Of a DNA stretch of 64,000 nucleotides, positions 24,174 to 33,010 are shown in pieces. Each line of letters begins with the position of its first letter. Within the stretch, counting starts at the first letter, position 1. The stretch comes from Streptomyces sp. NBRC 110035 (lineage in GTDB: Bacteria; Actinomycetota; Actinomycetes; Streptomycetales; Streptomycetaceae): positions 124,001 to 188,000 of the forward strand of contig NZ_BBNN01000022.1 in assembly GCF_000829695.1 (NCBI RefSeq), read 5' to 3'. A program made the position numbers and the translations under genes. The notes below the pieces were generated by a model, which did no database searches, had not been told where the DNA came from, and saw only the letters and a list, made by a program, of their open reading frames with translations.

Positions 24174-25220
24174 ATGAGCCCCGACCACCCGCCCGGACTG
24201 GATCTCGACCGGCTGGGCGCGCTGCTCGCCCGGGAACGGCCCGGCCTGGTGAACGGCCCGCTCTCCGGCCGGCTGATCGAGGGCGGCCGGTCGAACCTCA
24301 CGTACGCGGTCTCCGACGGCACCGCCAAGTGGGTGGTACGGCGTCCTCCGCTCGGGCATGTCCTGGCCACCGCGCACGACATGAGGCGCGAGCACCGGGT
24401 GATCAGCGCGCTGCACTCCACCCCCGTCCCGGTACCCCGCACCGTCCTGCTGTGCGAGGACGAGGAGGTACTGGGGGCGCCCTTCTACGTCATGGAGTTC
24501 GTCGAGGGCACCCCGTACCGGACGGCCGGCCAGCTGGCGCCGCTCGGCCCGGAGCGCACCCGGCAGGCGGTGCTCGGCCTGGTGGACACGCTGGTCGACC
24601 TGCACGCCGTGGACCCCGACGAGGTGGGCCTGGCGGGCTTCGGCCGTCCCGAGGGCTTCCTGGACCGGCAGCTGCGACGCTGGGGCAAGCAACTGGACGC
24701 CTCCCGCAACCGGGACCTGGCCGGGATCGACGCACTGCACGCCGCGCTCGGCCGGGAGCTGCCCCGCTCCCCCGCACCGGCCGTGGTGCACGGCGACTAC
24801 CGCCTGGACAACGTCCTGATCGCGAGCGCCGACGGGGGCACCGACTCGATCCGGGCGGTCCTCGACTGGGAGATGTCCACGCTCGGCGATCCGCTGACCG
24901 ACCTCGGCCTGCTGGTGATGTACGGCATGCCGCTGGGCATGCCCGACTCCCCGGTCTCCACGACCGCCGAGGCCCCCGGGCATCCGTCGCCCGCCGAGCT
25001 GATCGAACGGTACGCCGCCCGTTCGGGACGCGACGTCTGCGCGGTCTCCTGGTACACCGCGTTCGCCTGGTTCAAGCTCGCGGTGATCCTCGAGGGCATC
25101 CACTACCGCTACACGCTGGGACAGACCGTCGGCCCCGGCTTCGACCGCATCGGCGATCTCGTCCCCGTTTTCATCGAGCACGGTCTGACCACGCTTCGCG
25201 AAGGCCTCCGGAAGGGCTGA
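24174..25220 (+). CDS. Phosphotransferase family protein (ACAD10/11-like APH fold)
   Basis: A 348-residue kinase-like protein of the APH/choline-kinase fold, of the kind fused to acyl-CoA dehydrogenase in animal ACAD10/11. Motifs in order: IEGGRSNLTYAVSDG (nucleotide loop), VVRRPP (binding Lys replaced by Arg), catalytic HGDYRLDNVL (Brenner motif) and LDWEMSTLGDPLTDL (metal-binding DxD-type). It probably phosphorylates a hydroxyacyl-CoA intermediate, preparing it for elimination. The start ATG 24174 follows GTAGGAG. The next gene, an acyl-CoA dehydrogenase, begins 3 bp after its stop; in animals the two activities work on 4-hydroxy acids. Confidence 0.9.
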   Translation: MSPDHPPGLDLDRLGALLARERPGLVNGPLSGRLIEGGRSNLTYAVSDGTAKWVVRRPPLGHVLATAHDMRREHRVISALHSTPVPVPRTVLLCEDEEVLGAPFYVMEFVEGTPYRTAGQLAPLGPERTRQAVLGLVDTLVDLHAVDPDEVGLAGFGRPEGFLDRQLRRWGKQLDASRNRDLAGIDALHAALGRELPRSPAPAVVHGDYRLDNVLIASADGGTDSIRAVLDWEMSTLGDPLTDLGLLVMYGMPLGMPDSPVSTTAEAPGHPSPAELIERYAARSGRDVCAVSWYTAFAWFKLAVILEGIHYRYTLGQTVGPGFDRIGDLVPVFIEHGLTTLREGLRKG

Positions 25221-25223
25221 ACC

Positions 25224-26438
25224 ATGGACTTCACGTTCGACGCACGCACCGAGGAACTGCGGGCCAGGCTTCTCGCCTTCATGGACGAGCACGTCCACCC
25301 CGCCGAGCAGGTCGTCGACGAACAGCGCGCCGCGCTGGACTCGCCGTGGGCGAACACCCCCGTGGTGGAGGAGCTCAAGGCCGAGGCGCGCAGGCAGGGC
25401 CTGTGGAACCTGTTCCTGCCCGACTCCGCGTACGGTGCCGGGCTCACCAACCTCCAGTACGCGCCACTGGCCGAGATCATGGGCCGCTCCCCGCAGCTGG
25501 CGCCCACGGCGACGAACTGCGCGGCGCCCGACACCGGCAACATGGAGGTACTGGCGCAGTTCGGCGACGAACAGCAGAAGAAGCAGTGGCTGGAGCCGCT
25601 GCTGGCGGGTGAGATCCGCTCGGCGTTCGCGATGACCGAGCCGGACGTGGCCTCCTCCGACGCGACCAACATCACCACGCGCATCGCGCGGGAGGGCGAC
25701 GAGTACGTCGTCACGGGCCGCAAGTGGTACATCTCCGGGGCGATGCACCCGGACTGCAGGATCTTCATCGTGATGGGCAAGACCGACCCCGAGGGCGCGG
25801 ACATCCGGCGCCAGCAGTCCATGATCCTGGTGCCGCGCGACACCCCGGGCGTCACGATCAGGCGTGCCATGCGGGTGTTCGGCTACGAGGACCACTGCCA
25901 CGGCGGCCATGCCGAGGTGGTCTTCGACCGGGCTCGCGTGCCGGTGTCGAACCTGATCGGCGAGGAGGGCGGCGGCTTCGCCATCGCCCAGGCACGGCTC
26001 GGTCCCGGCCGCATCCACCACTGCATGCGGCTGATCGGCATGGCCGAGCGTGCGATCGAGCTGATGTGCCGGCGGGCCGTGTCCCGGGACGCCTTCGGCA
26101 AGGCACTCGCCCAGCAGGGCGTGGTGCAGAACTGGATCGCGGACGCGCGGGTCGCCGTCGAGCAGCTGCGCCTGCTGGTGCTGAAGACGGCCTGGATGAT
26201 GGACACCGTCGGCAACCGGGGCGCGCACACCGAGATCCAGGCCATCAAGATCGCCACTCCGCGCACGGTCGTCGGCATCCTCGACCGGGCCATCCAGCTG
26301 TACGGAGCGGGCGGGGTCAGTCAGGACCACCCGCTGGCCGAGCTGTACGCCGCCGCGCGGACGCTGATGATCGCCGACGGTCCGGACGAGGTGCACCAGC
26401 GGTCGCTGGCGCGGCGGGAGATCAAGAAGTACCGGTAG
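25224..26438 (+). CDS. Acyl-CoA dehydrogenase (ACAD11-like)
   Basis: A 404-residue flavoprotein of the acyl-CoA dehydrogenase family, cytoplasmic. Segments visible: the substrate/FAD region FAMTEPDVASSDATNITT, YVVTGRKWYISGAM, the FAD-binding HHCMRLIGMAERAIEL, and the C-terminal QLYGAGGVSQDHPLAEL. The usual catalytic Glu in the C-terminal loop (Y-E-G) is not present; instead a position earlier may serve, as in ACAD11-like enzymes. It is preceded by the phosphotransferase gene and converges on a TetR gene, so the trio is likely one regulatory unit for beta-oxidation-like degradation of hydroxy acids. Confidence 0.93.
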   Translation: MDFTFDARTEELRARLLAFMDEHVHPAEQVVDEQRAALDSPWANTPVVEELKAEARRQGLWNLFLPDSAYGAGLTNLQYAPLAEIMGRSPQLAPTATNCAAPDTGNMEVLAQFGDEQQKKQWLEPLLAGEIRSAFAMTEPDVASSDATNITTRIAREGDEYVVTGRKWYISGAMHPDCRIFIVMGKTDPEGADIRRQQSMILVPRDTPGVTIRRAMRVFGYEDHCHGGHAEVVFDRARVPVSNLIGEEGGGFAIAQARLGPGRIHHCMRLIGMAERAIELMCRRAVSRDAFGKALAQQGVVQNWIADARVAVEQLRLLVLKTAWMMDTVGNRGAHTEIQAIKIATPRTVVGILDRAIQLYGAGGVSQDHPLAELYAAARTLMIADGPDEVHQRSLARREIKKYR

Positions 26439-26451
26439 GAGGCGCGGGCCC

Positions 26452-26467
26452 GGGGCCCGCGGGCCCC
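26452..26467. terminator. Palindromic hairpin between convergent genes
   Basis: GGGGCCCGCGGGCCCC is a perfect 16-bp palindrome in the 47-bp gap between the acyl-CoA dehydrogenase and the TetR gene; it could end transcription from both sides. Confidence 0.5.
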
Positions 26468-26485
26468 GGTGGGTCCTGCTGCGCC

Positions 26486-27088
26486 TCAGGGGCGCAGGGC
26501 GCGCAGCAGCAGGTCGGCGAGGTGGTCGGCGACCTGCTGCGGGGTGAGGGGGCCGTCGGGGCGGTACCAGGTCGACAGGTGGTGGACCGAGCCGAAGTGG
26601 TAGTCCACCACCAGGTCGGCCGGGGTCGCCGTGGAGAACACGCCGGCCGCCTGCCCCTCCTCGACCAGCGCGCGGAAGCGCTCGTGGTAGCGGCGGCGCT
26701 CGGCCCGTACCTGCTTGTTCTTCTCCGGGCTCAGGTGGTGCATGGAGCGGAAAAAAATCGACGCGTCGTCGAGGTTCTCGATCGTCGTCACGACGACGTC
26801 CGCCGCCGCGCCCCGCAGGCGCTTGTCGATCGGCTCGTCGGCGTTCGCGTAGGCGTCCAGACGCTCCTGCTGGACGCGCAGCACGCGCGCGTAGATCTCG
26901 TGCAGCAGGTCGTCCTTGGAGCCGAAGTAGTGGTAGAGCGCCCCCTTGGTGACTCCGGCCGCCTCGACGATCTCCTGTACCGAAGTACGGTCGTAGCCCT
27001 GCTCGGCGAAGAGCCGGGTGGCTGCGGCCAGGAGCCGCTGCGGCACCGGGGGCCCGTCGCCGTCCGTCGTCCTGGGCACTTCCGCCAC
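26486..27088 (-). CDS. TetR/AcrR-family transcriptional regulator (fatty-acid type)
   Basis: A 200-residue TetR repressor. The helix-turn-helix is at about 35-58 (TSVQEIVEAAGVTKGALYHYF, GSKDDLLHEIY). The ligand domain resembles fatty-acyl-CoA-sensing TetR proteins. It lies between acyl-CoA dehydrogenase and SDR genes and is probably the regulator of both through the palindromes at 24118 and 28131. GTG 27088 was chosen as the first start in frame near a weak AGG. Confidence 0.9.
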   Translation of the reverse strand: MAEVPRTTDGDGPPVPQRLLAAATRLFAEQGYDRTSVQEIVEAAGVTKGALYHYFGSKDDLLHEIYARVLRVQQERLDAYANADEPIDKRLRGAAADVVVTTIENLDDASIFFRSMHHLSPEKNKQVRAERRRYHERFRALVEEGQAAGVFSTATPADLVVDYHFGSVHHLSTWYRPDGPLTPQQVADHLADLLLRALRP

Positions 27089-27273
27089 CTGCCTTCCGTG
27101 TCACTGCCGGTCGTCGTCACGCACTGCTGGTACTGCCGCCCGCCGCCGGCCCAGGGGAGGCGGTCCGTCCCCGACGGGGATCTTCCCATCCCCCGGCCCC
27201 GGCGCGTCGGGCAGGATCGCATCGCGGTACGCGGGGTCTCACCGCGTACCGGCGTCACCCGGTGCCGCCGGTG

Positions 27274-28044
27274 TCACCCGGTGGACTCCCAGTGCCGCTG
27301 GATGCGGTTCATGCCGCCGAGCCAGCGCTCCGGGTCGGCGGCGCGGGCCTGGTAGTACTCGGCGACCTCGGGGTGCGGCAGGATGAGGAAGCGGTCCTCG
27401 TCGATGCCGTGGAACAGGGCGTCGGCCACGTCGTCCGGCTCGATCGCGGTCGGCCTGAGGACCAGGTCGCCCGCGCTGCCGCTGGCGGTGAGCATGTCGG
27501 TGCGCACGCCCTGCGGGCAGATCGCGTGGACCTTCACCCCACGGTGGCGGTACGTCAGCGACAGCCACTCGGCGAAGGCGTAGGCGCCGTGCTTGGTGAC
27601 GCTGTAGGGGGCCGTGCCGATCATGGTGAGCAGTCCGGCGGCGGAGACGGTGGAGACGAAGCGGCCGCTGCCGCGCTCCAGCCACTCCGGGAGCAGCGCG
27701 TGCGCCGCGCGGACGTGGGCCATGACGTTGACGTCCCAGGAGAGCGCCCAGCCCCGCTCGTCGAGCGGTGCGCCCGGGTCCCCGCCGTCGCGGCCGACGC
27801 CGGCGTTGGCGCAGTAGACGTCGACCGTGCCGCCGAGCGCGTCCCGGGCGTCGGGAACGACGGACGAGGCGTCCCCCGGGACGGCGATGCCGCCGATCTC
27901 GTCGGCGACGGCCCTGGCCCGCCCGGCGTCCAGGTCGTTGACGACGACCTGGGCCCCCTGGCCCGCGAAGCGGCGGGCGAGCGCCGCTCCGATGCCGCCC
28001 CCGGCTCCCGTGACGACCACCTTCGCACCCTGTACGGCTTCCAT
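27274..28044 (-). CDS. Short-chain dehydrogenase/reductase
   Basis: A 256-residue Rossmann-fold SDR. The nucleotide motif is VVVTGAGGGIGAALARRFAG; NAGVG and the catalytic Ser, Tyr and Lys are seen in VSTVSAAGLLTMIG and APYSVTKHGAYAF. The start was chosen at ATG 28044, six bases after AAGGAG; ATG 28047 is directly adjacent. Its promoter region has a TetR-type site at 28131, linking it to the acyl-CoA dehydrogenase cluster. It may oxidise the hydroxyacyl intermediate of that pathway. Confidence 0.9.
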   Translation of the reverse strand: MEAVQGAKVVVTGAGGGIGAALARRFAGQGAQVVVNDLDAGRARAVADEIGGIAVPGDASSVVPDARDALGGTVDVYCANAGVGRDGGDPGAPLDERGWALSWDVNVMAHVRAAHALLPEWLERGSGRFVSTVSAAGLLTMIGTAPYSVTKHGAYAFAEWLSLTYRHRGVKVHAICPQGVRTDMLTASGSAGDLVLRPTAIEPDDVADALFHGIDEDRFLILPHPEVAEYYQARAADPERWLGGMNRIQRHWESTG

Positions 28045-28130
28045 CATCGGCTCCTTCGGCACGGCTGCCCGGTTGTTCCTCGGCCACGTGACCGCACGGC
28101 CGGTCGTCGTGCGACGCGACGCGTCGCGTC

Positions 28131-28148
28131 AGACTAACCGGTCGGTAT
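28131..28148. promoter_or_regulatory. TetR-type site upstream of the SDR gene
   Basis: The right half GGTCGGTAT is perfect for the pattern seen at 24118, while the left half AGACTAACC is degenerate (6 of 9). It lies 87 bp before the SDR start and 118 bp before the divergent NamZ-like gene. Confidence 0.45.
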
Positions 28149-28265
28149 GTCGGGTGGAAGAGAGGGAGCGGAGCCGAACGGCGGCGGCCCGGCTCGTTCC
28201 CCGGACGGTTCACGCGCATTAACGTGCGTGGACATGACATTGGGAGCGATCACGGAGGTCACGGC

Positions 28266-29561
28266 ATGAGACTGTCCAGACGGAGCCTGCTCGCCACCAC
28301 CACAGCCACCCTCGCGACCGCCGCCGCGCCCCCCGCGACCGCCGGGGCGGCCCCCCGGGGACAGGCCGAAGGGCCTGCGGAATCCGGGCGGGCGGCCCCG
28401 GTGCCCGGGGGCCGCGGCCTGCGCACCGGCTTCGAGCAGCTCTCCGCGGACGGATACGCGCCGCTCGACGGGGAGCGGGTCGGCGTGGTCACCAACCCGA
28501 CGGGCATCACCCGGGACGCGCGGCACATCGTCGACGTCATGCACGCCGACGACCGCGTGGACCTGACCGCCGTGTTCGGCCCCGAGCACGGCTTCCGGGG
28601 CACCGCGCAGGCGGGCGGCTCGGAGGGCCGCCACGACGATCCGGCGACCGGACTGCCCGTCTACGACACGTACCTGAAGAGCGGCAGGCCGCTCGCCGAC
28701 GTCTTCACCGCGTCGGGCGTCGACACGGTCGTCTTCGACATCCAGGACGCGGGCGCCCGCTTCTACACGTACATCTGGACGCTGTACGACTGCATGGAGG
28801 CGGCCCGGATCGCGGGCAAGCGGTTCGTGGTCCTCGACCGGCCGAACCCGGTGACCGGACGGGCCGCCCTGGGGCCCGTGCTGCACCCGGAGTTCGCGAC
28901 GTTCGTCGGACGGCAGCCGATCGCGCAGGTGCACGGGATGACGGTGGCGGAACTGGCACGGCTGTTCAACGCCGAGTTCCTGACCGCGCCGGTGCGGCTG
29001 GAGACGGTACGGATGTCGGGCTGGCGGCGGTCCGACTTCTACGACGCCTCGGGGCTGCCCTGGGTGCCGCCCAGCCCCAACATGCCGACGCCCGAGACGG
29101 CCCTGGTGTACGCGGGGACGTGCCTGTTCGAGGGCACCAACCTGTCCGAGGGGCGCGGGACGACCCGGCCGTTCGAGCTCCTGGGCGCGGAGGGGATCGA
29201 CGGGCGCTGGGCGGCCGGGGCGAACGGGCTGGGGCTGGCGGGTGTGCGCTTCCGCGAGGCGTACTTCGCGCCGACCTTCTCCAAGTTCCGGGGGAGGACG
29301 GTCGGGGGTGTGCAGCTCCACGTGCACGACCGGGAGGCGTTCGATCCGGTGCGCACGGGTGTGGGGCTGCTGGTGAGCGCGAAGCGGACGTGGAGCGGGT
29401 TCGCCTGGCGCCCGGACCACTGGATCGACAGGCTCACCGGCTCCGAGCGGGTGCGCACGATGATCGACGCGGGCGCGGACACCGACGAGGTGGTGGCCGG
29501 CTGGCGGGAGGAGCTGGCGGCGTTCCGGCGAACGCGGCGGGAGTACCTGCTGTACCGCTGA
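28266..29561 (+). CDS. DUF1343 family protein, exo-beta-N-acetylmuramidase NamZ-like (Tat-exported)
   Basis: A 431-residue secreted protein. The N-terminus MRLSRRSLLATTTATLATAA is a twin-arginine signal. The rest is the complete DUF1343 domain: GERVGVVTNPTGITRDARH, the conserved VFGPEHGFRGTAQAG, YDTYLKSGRPL, VVFDIQDAGARFYTYIWTL, VVLDRPNPVTG, PSPNMPTPETALVYAGTCLFEGTN (given in parts) and SEGRGTTRPFEL. NamZ-type enzymes remove N-acetylmuramic acid from peptidoglycan fragments, so a role in wall turnover or competitor lysis is likely. ATG 28266 follows CGGAGG. Confidence 0.92.
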   Translation: MRLSRRSLLATTTATLATAAAPPATAGAAPRGQAEGPAESGRAAPVPGGRGLRTGFEQLSADGYAPLDGERVGVVTNPTGITRDARHIVDVMHADDRVDLTAVFGPEHGFRGTAQAGGSEGRHDDPATGLPVYDTYLKSGRPLADVFTASGVDTVVFDIQDAGARFYTYIWTLYDCMEAARIAGKRFVVLDRPNPVTGRAALGPVLHPEFATFVGRQPIAQVHGMTVAELARLFNAEFLTAPVRLETVRMSGWRRSDFYDASGLPWVPPSPNMPTPETALVYAGTCLFEGTNLSEGRGTTRPFELLGAEGIDGRWAAGANGLGLAGVRFREAYFAPTFSKFRGRTVGGVQLHVHDREAFDPVRTGVGLLVSAKRTWSGFAWRPDHWIDRLTGSERVRTMIDAGADTDEVVAGWREELAAFRRTRREYLLYR

Positions 29562-30098
29562 GCCCGCCTCGGGCACCGGTGTGTGCCGGGGTTCCACAGC
29601 TGCCACCTGCGCGGACACCGCCCCTGCGGGGTTCTTCGGAGACCGCGGGGGCGATCAGGGACGCGATCGGCGCGCATAACGCCGCGGCCTTCAGGAACCC
29701 GGGGAGCCCGTGGGGAGTTCTCTGTCTGTCGGGACCGGTGCGCGCGGTACGCCGCGGCACGGGGCTCCCCCCGGCGGGAACCGGACCGCCGGGACGTTCC
29801 CGCCGCGCATGGGAACGGGCTGCCCGGGCAACCGCCCTGGACAGCCGCCGAGGACCGGGGGCGGCGAGGGAGACGACCACGGACATGGCCACGGAACGGA
29901 CCACGGGGACGCCGTGGGAGACCACGACTGAAGCACGGGGCACGGGAGTTGCTCCACGGCTCCGCGCGACCGGCCGGGGCAGGCCGCCGAAAGGGGGATG
30001 GAGCCGATTCGCTTGTCGATACGTCTATTCGGCGACGTCCGTTCGACGACGCCGAAGTGACCGGATTACAGGTGCAGGTGTGACGGAGGTGCACGACG
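29562..30098. other. Intergenic stretch, no gene
   Basis: A 537-bp region between two rightward genes with only shadow-type reading frames. The last 100 bp are less GC-rich and carry CGCTTGTCGATACGTCTATT near 30010, which may belong to the promoter of the next gene. A GGAGG ribosome site precedes 30099. Confidence 0.5.
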
Positions 30099-30701
30099 AT
30101 GGCCGGTTTCCGAAGTCTGGCGAGACAGGTCCGAGATCCGCGGTCCGATCCGGCGCTGCGGCGCTATTCGCTGCGCAAGTGCCTTGAGCGGTTCGCTCCG
30201 TACGGGCACAGGGCGACCTGGGACCATCTGTGCGCGCGTGCGGGATTCGACCCCGAGGACCGCTCCGTCGACCCGGCGCGGCTCGTGGCCGCACTGGACG
30301 AGCTGGAGGAGGCCCGCGCGGTCTGGCTGGGCTACGAGGTGGAGTTCGCCGAGCGCCGCAGGAAGGAGAAGCACGGCGGCCTGCGCAGGCCGGGCAGTGT
30401 GGACGACTGGCACCGGCTGACCTGGGGCGGTTTCGGCGTGGCCTGGTGCGACGACCCGCGGGTGCATCCGCGGGAACCGCTGGCCGAGGTGCTGCGGCGG
30501 CTGATCGCCGCGCTGGAGCGCGAACCGGGTGGTGTCTGCCCCGTGTGCCGGGGGGAGCGGCTCAGGTGGCGGTACGGCCTGGACCACGAGCCGTCGGCGG
30601 GACCGGTCTGCGCGGACTGCGGAATCCTGGTGCCGCGCCCCGTTCTGACGACCGAGGCACTGGCGGACGCCAGGCGGTCGAAGCTGCTGGTGTCGGCCTG
30701 A
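30099..30701 (+). CDS. Conserved hypothetical protein with C-terminal zinc ribbon
   Basis: A 200-residue basic cytoplasmic protein, recognised only as a conserved hypothetical. The C-terminal part has two CxxC pairs (VCPVCRGERLRW and VCADCGILVPRP) forming a zinc-ribbon-like module. The N-terminal region (SLRKCLERFAPYGHRATW) and WHRLTWGGFGVAWCDDPR are Trp/His-rich. ATG 30099 follows CGGAGGTG. It is monocistronic in a rightward orientation with the soxR gene converging. No function is proposed. Confidence 0.83.
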   Translation: MAGFRSLARQVRDPRSDPALRRYSLRKCLERFAPYGHRATWDHLCARAGFDPEDRSVDPARLVAALDELEEARAVWLGYEVEFAERRRKEKHGGLRRPGSVDDWHRLTWGGFGVAWCDDPRVHPREPLAEVLRRLIAALEREPGGVCPVCRGERLRWRYGLDHEPSAGPVCADCGILVPRPVLTTEALADARRSKLLVSA

Positions 30702-30754
30702 GAGGCGTGGGGGCGCGCCGGGGATGCCGCGCCCCCGCTCTCACGTGAGGACTG

Positions 30755-31255
30755 TCACGCGGTGCCGGTGCCGGCCTGCGGGGCGCCCGGCCCGGCGGGG
30801 CGGTCGCCGGCCAGCAGCCGGGAGCCCGTCAGGCGGTCGCCGAAGACGTCGTCCGGGTTGGACAGGACACAGGAGTCGAGGGACAGGCAGCCGCAGCCGA
30901 TGCAGTCGGTGAGGTGGTCGCGCAGCCGGTTGAGCTGCTCGATGCGCTCGTCCAGCTCCGCGCGCCACGCCTCGGAGAGGCGGGCCCAGTCCTCCCGCGT
31001 GGGGGTACGTTCCTGAGGCAGTCCGGCGAGCGCACCGCGGATGGTGGCGAGCGGGATGCCGACCCGCTGGGCGGCCCTGATGAAGGCCACCCGGCGCAGG
31101 GTGTCACGGCTGTAGCGGCGCTGGTTGCCCGGGGTCCGCCGACTGCTGATCAGCCCTTTGGACTCGTAGAAGTGGAGGGCCGAGACGGCGGCGCCGCTGC
31201 GCTCCGCGAGCCGGCCGACCGTGAGTTCGTGGATCTTCTCCGGAATCTGGGGCAC
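30755..31255 (-). CDS. soxR: Redox-sensing MerR-family activator SoxR
   Basis: A 166-residue SoxR. The MerR helix-turn-helix is [20 protein letters not shown] with the SoxR-type [20 protein letters not shown]. The [2Fe-2S] cluster ligands are Cys118, 121, 123 and 129 in the arrangement C-x2-C-x-C-x5-C ([12 protein letters not shown]). In Streptomyces SoxR responds to redox-active pigments and antibiotics rather than superoxide and activates a small regulon. GTG 31255 was chosen because [13 protein letters not shown] is the usual N-terminus. It is divergent from a MaoC dehydratase gene, 127 bp apart. Confidence 0.96.
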   Translation of the reverse strand: MPQIPEKIHELTVGRLAERSGAAVSALHFYESKGLISSRRTPGNQRRYSRDTLRRVAFIRAAQRVGIPLATIRGALAGLPQERTPTREDWARLSEAWRAELDERIEQLNRLRDHLTDCIGCGCLSLDSCVLSNPDDVFGDRLTGSRLLAGDRPAGPGAPQAGTGTA

Positions 31256-31320
31256 ACCTCGAAGGCTACCCACCCCGCGTGGCGGCCGGTGCGTTGACAA
31301 CGCCCGCACGGCCGACCATG

Positions 31321-31336
31321 CTAAGCAGTCGCTTAG
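31321..31336. promoter_or_regulatory. Palindromic operator upstream of the MaoC gene
   Basis: CTAAGC-AGTC-GCTTAG is a perfect 6-bp inverted repeat with a 4-bp centre, 47 bp before the MaoC start. A nearly identical element lies 45 bp before the TetR gene that ends at 31863. Confidence 0.7.
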
Positions 31337-31382
31337 GCATGCGCGGTGGCGCGCGCGACCACGTGACGCGGGAGGCCGGGAC

Positions 31383-31844
31383 ATGGCAGAGCCGAGAATC
31401 TTCACGTCCGTCGACGAGCTGAAGGCGGCGGTGGGCGAACAGCTGGGGTACACGGACTGGCTGGAGGTCGACCAGAAGCGGGTCGACCTGTTCGCCGAGG
31501 CCACCGGTGACCACCAGTGGATCCACGTCGATCCGGAGCGGGCCGCGTCGGGGCCGTTCGGCACGACCATCGCGCACGGCTATCTGACGCTGTCGCTGCT
31601 GCCGCTGTTCGGCCCGCAGCTGCTCTCCGTCGAGGGCGTGAAGATGGGCGTCAACTACGGCACGAACAAGGTGCGTTTTCCCGCACCCGTCCCGGTGGGG
31701 TCGCGGGTGCGCGCCACCGCGAAGGTCACCGCCGTGGACGAGGTGGGGGGCGGCGTCCAGGTGACCACGGCGTTCACCGTGGAGCGCGAGGGCGGCGACA
31801 AACCGGTGTGCGTGGCCGAGTCGGTGGCCCGGTACTACCTCTGA
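31383..31844 (+). CDS. MaoC-family (R)-specific enoyl-CoA hydratase
   Basis: A 153-residue single hot-dog-fold dehydratase. The catalytic motif is [18 protein letters not shown] (Asp and His of the hydratase-2 signature), followed by [18 protein letters not shown]. It would hydrate trans-2-enoyl-CoA to (R)-3-hydroxyacyl-CoA. ATG 31383 follows GGGAGGCCGGG. The promoter carries the operator at 31321, shared with the downstream, convergent TetR gene, so it is probably the target of that repressor. Confidence 0.93.
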   Translation: MAEPRIFTSVDELKAAVGEQLGYTDWLEVDQKRVDLFAEATGDHQWIHVDPERAASGPFGTTIAHGYLTLSLLPLFGPQLLSVEGVKMGVNYGTNKVRFPAPVPVGSRVRATAKVTAVDEVGGGVQVTTAFTVEREGGDKPVCVAESVARYYL

Positions 31845-31862
31845 ACCCGGGCCGGCGGCACC

Positions 31863-32510
31863 CTACCCCCTGGGCGCGGTGTCCGTGCGGTCGGCGCCGA
31901 CCATGCGCAGGACGAGGTCGGCATAGAGGGCGCCGACCTCCTCGGGGGTGCGGGAGCCGTTGACGTTGAACCAGCGTGCGACGTCGATGCAGAGGGAGAG
32001 CACGGCGAGGGTGGTGCCCCGCACGTCGCCGACGTCGAACTCGCCCGAACGCACGCCCTCCTCGATGATCCCGCGCACCTCGGCGTCGACCTGCCGGCGC
32101 AGGGCGATGATCTCGGCGCGGGCGTCGGGGCCGAGCGAGTCGAGTTCGTACTGCACGACCCGCGCGGTGGTACGCCTGCCCGCGTGCCAGCGGACGAAGG
32201 AGCTCACGGCCTCGGCGAGACGCCGGGTCGCGCTGCCCTCGGCGCGGGCCGCGGTCCGCAGGATGTCCAGGACCTTCTCGTGACCGATCCTGCTGATGCG
32301 GTGGAGCAGCTCTTCCTTGGTCTTGTAGTGGATGTAGAGCGCGGCCGGGCTCATGCCGGCACGGCCTGCGATGTCGCGGGTCGTCGTGGCGTGGTAGCCA
32401 CGCTCCGCGAACGCCTCGACGGCGGCGAGCAGCAGCCGTCGGGCCGCGTCGGGCGTGACCTCACTCCATGGCTGCGCCTCGGCCTCGGCCGTCTCCCTCA
32501 CCGCGTTCAT
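31863..32510 (-). CDS. TetR/AcrR-family regulator of the MaoC gene
   Basis: A 215-residue TetR regulator: helix-turn-helix at about 42-63 (TTTRDIAGRAGMSPAALYIHY, KTKEELLHRI), then a ligand domain. It converges on the maoC gene (18 bp between stops). The operator-like sequences at 31321 (before maoC) and 32555 (before itself) are near-identical, which supports repression of maoC and autoregulation. The ligand is probably an acyl-CoA. Confidence 0.9.
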   Translation of the reverse strand: MNAVRETAEAEAQPWSEVTPDAARRLLLAAVEAFAERGYHATTTRDIAGRAGMSPAALYIHYKTKEELLHRISRIGHEKVLDILRTAARAEGSATRRLAEAVSSFVRWHAGRRTTARVVQYELDSLGPDARAEIIALRRQVDAEVRGIIEEGVRSGEFDVGDVRGTTLAVLSLCIDVARWFNVNGSRTPEEVGALYADLVLRMVGADRTDTAPRG

Positions 32511-32554
32511 CGCTCACCCCGTTCACTGGCAGGGGTAACACCATACCGGCAAGG

Positions 32555-32570
32555 GTGAGCGATCGCTTAG
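32555..32570. promoter_or_regulatory. Autoregulatory operator of the TetR gene
   Basis: GTGAGCGATCGCTTAG matches the element at 31321 in 12 of 16 positions, with the same half-site GCTTAG and spacing. It ends 45 bp before the TetR start. Confidence 0.65.
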
Positions 32571-32625
32571 GGCCTGCCCTTCGTCCGCTCGTCCGAGCGC
32601 GGATCGGACACCGTCCGCGGAATGC

Positions 32626-32913
32626 TCACAGCTTCTCGAAGGGATCGTGTTCCGCGAGGAGCTTCTCCAGCCGTGCCTGGTCCACCCGGCTCACGATCCG
32701 GCCGGCCTCCTGACGGTCACGGATGACCTTGGCCAGGGTGAAGGCGGAGGTCACGAGGTACAGGACGGCGATCGCCATGAAGCCGCGCACCCAGGCGTCG
32801 GCCTCGAGTTGGATGACGCCGAAGGCCGTCGCCCCCAGGGCGACGGCGAACGAGACGACGGCCTGACCGTAGAAGGCCGCCGTGCTCTGCTGCTTGACCG
32901 GTGTGTCACTCAT
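32626..32913 (-). CDS. YiaA/YiaB-family inner membrane protein
   Basis: A 95-residue membrane protein with two hydrophobic helices (about 13-32 and 40-62: FYGQAVVSFAVALGATAFG and VRGFMAIAVLYLVTSAFTLA), matching the YiaA/YiaB two-helix domain. The short charged C-terminal tail faces the cytoplasm. ATG 32913 (MSDTPVKQQS) was chosen; the frame is open for 12 further codons. It is monocistronic. Function of the family is unknown. Confidence 0.9.
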   Translation of the reverse strand: MSDTPVKQQSTAAFYGQAVVSFAVALGATAFGVIQLEADAWVRGFMAIAVLYLVTSAFTLAKVIRDRQEAGRIVSRVDQARLEKLLAEHDPFEKL

Positions 32914-33010
32914 GGGAAACAGGGTCGGCGACCACGGCACCGCGCACATCCGTCCGGATACTCAGTTCCACCCCGGTCGAGCTACTCGGGCCGGCCCGCC
33001 CTGTCCGGCC

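Noticed and set aside
24135..27104. 989-codon minus-strand frame opposite the phosphotransferase and acyl-CoA dehydrogenase
   Set aside because: Shadow frame; only its 5' part overlaps a real gene (TetR), which uses another frame.
29434..29943. 169-codon minus-strand frame in the 29.6-30.1 kb gap
   Set aside because: Arg/Pro/Ala-rich composition, overlaps the NamZ-like gene end, and no ribosome site.
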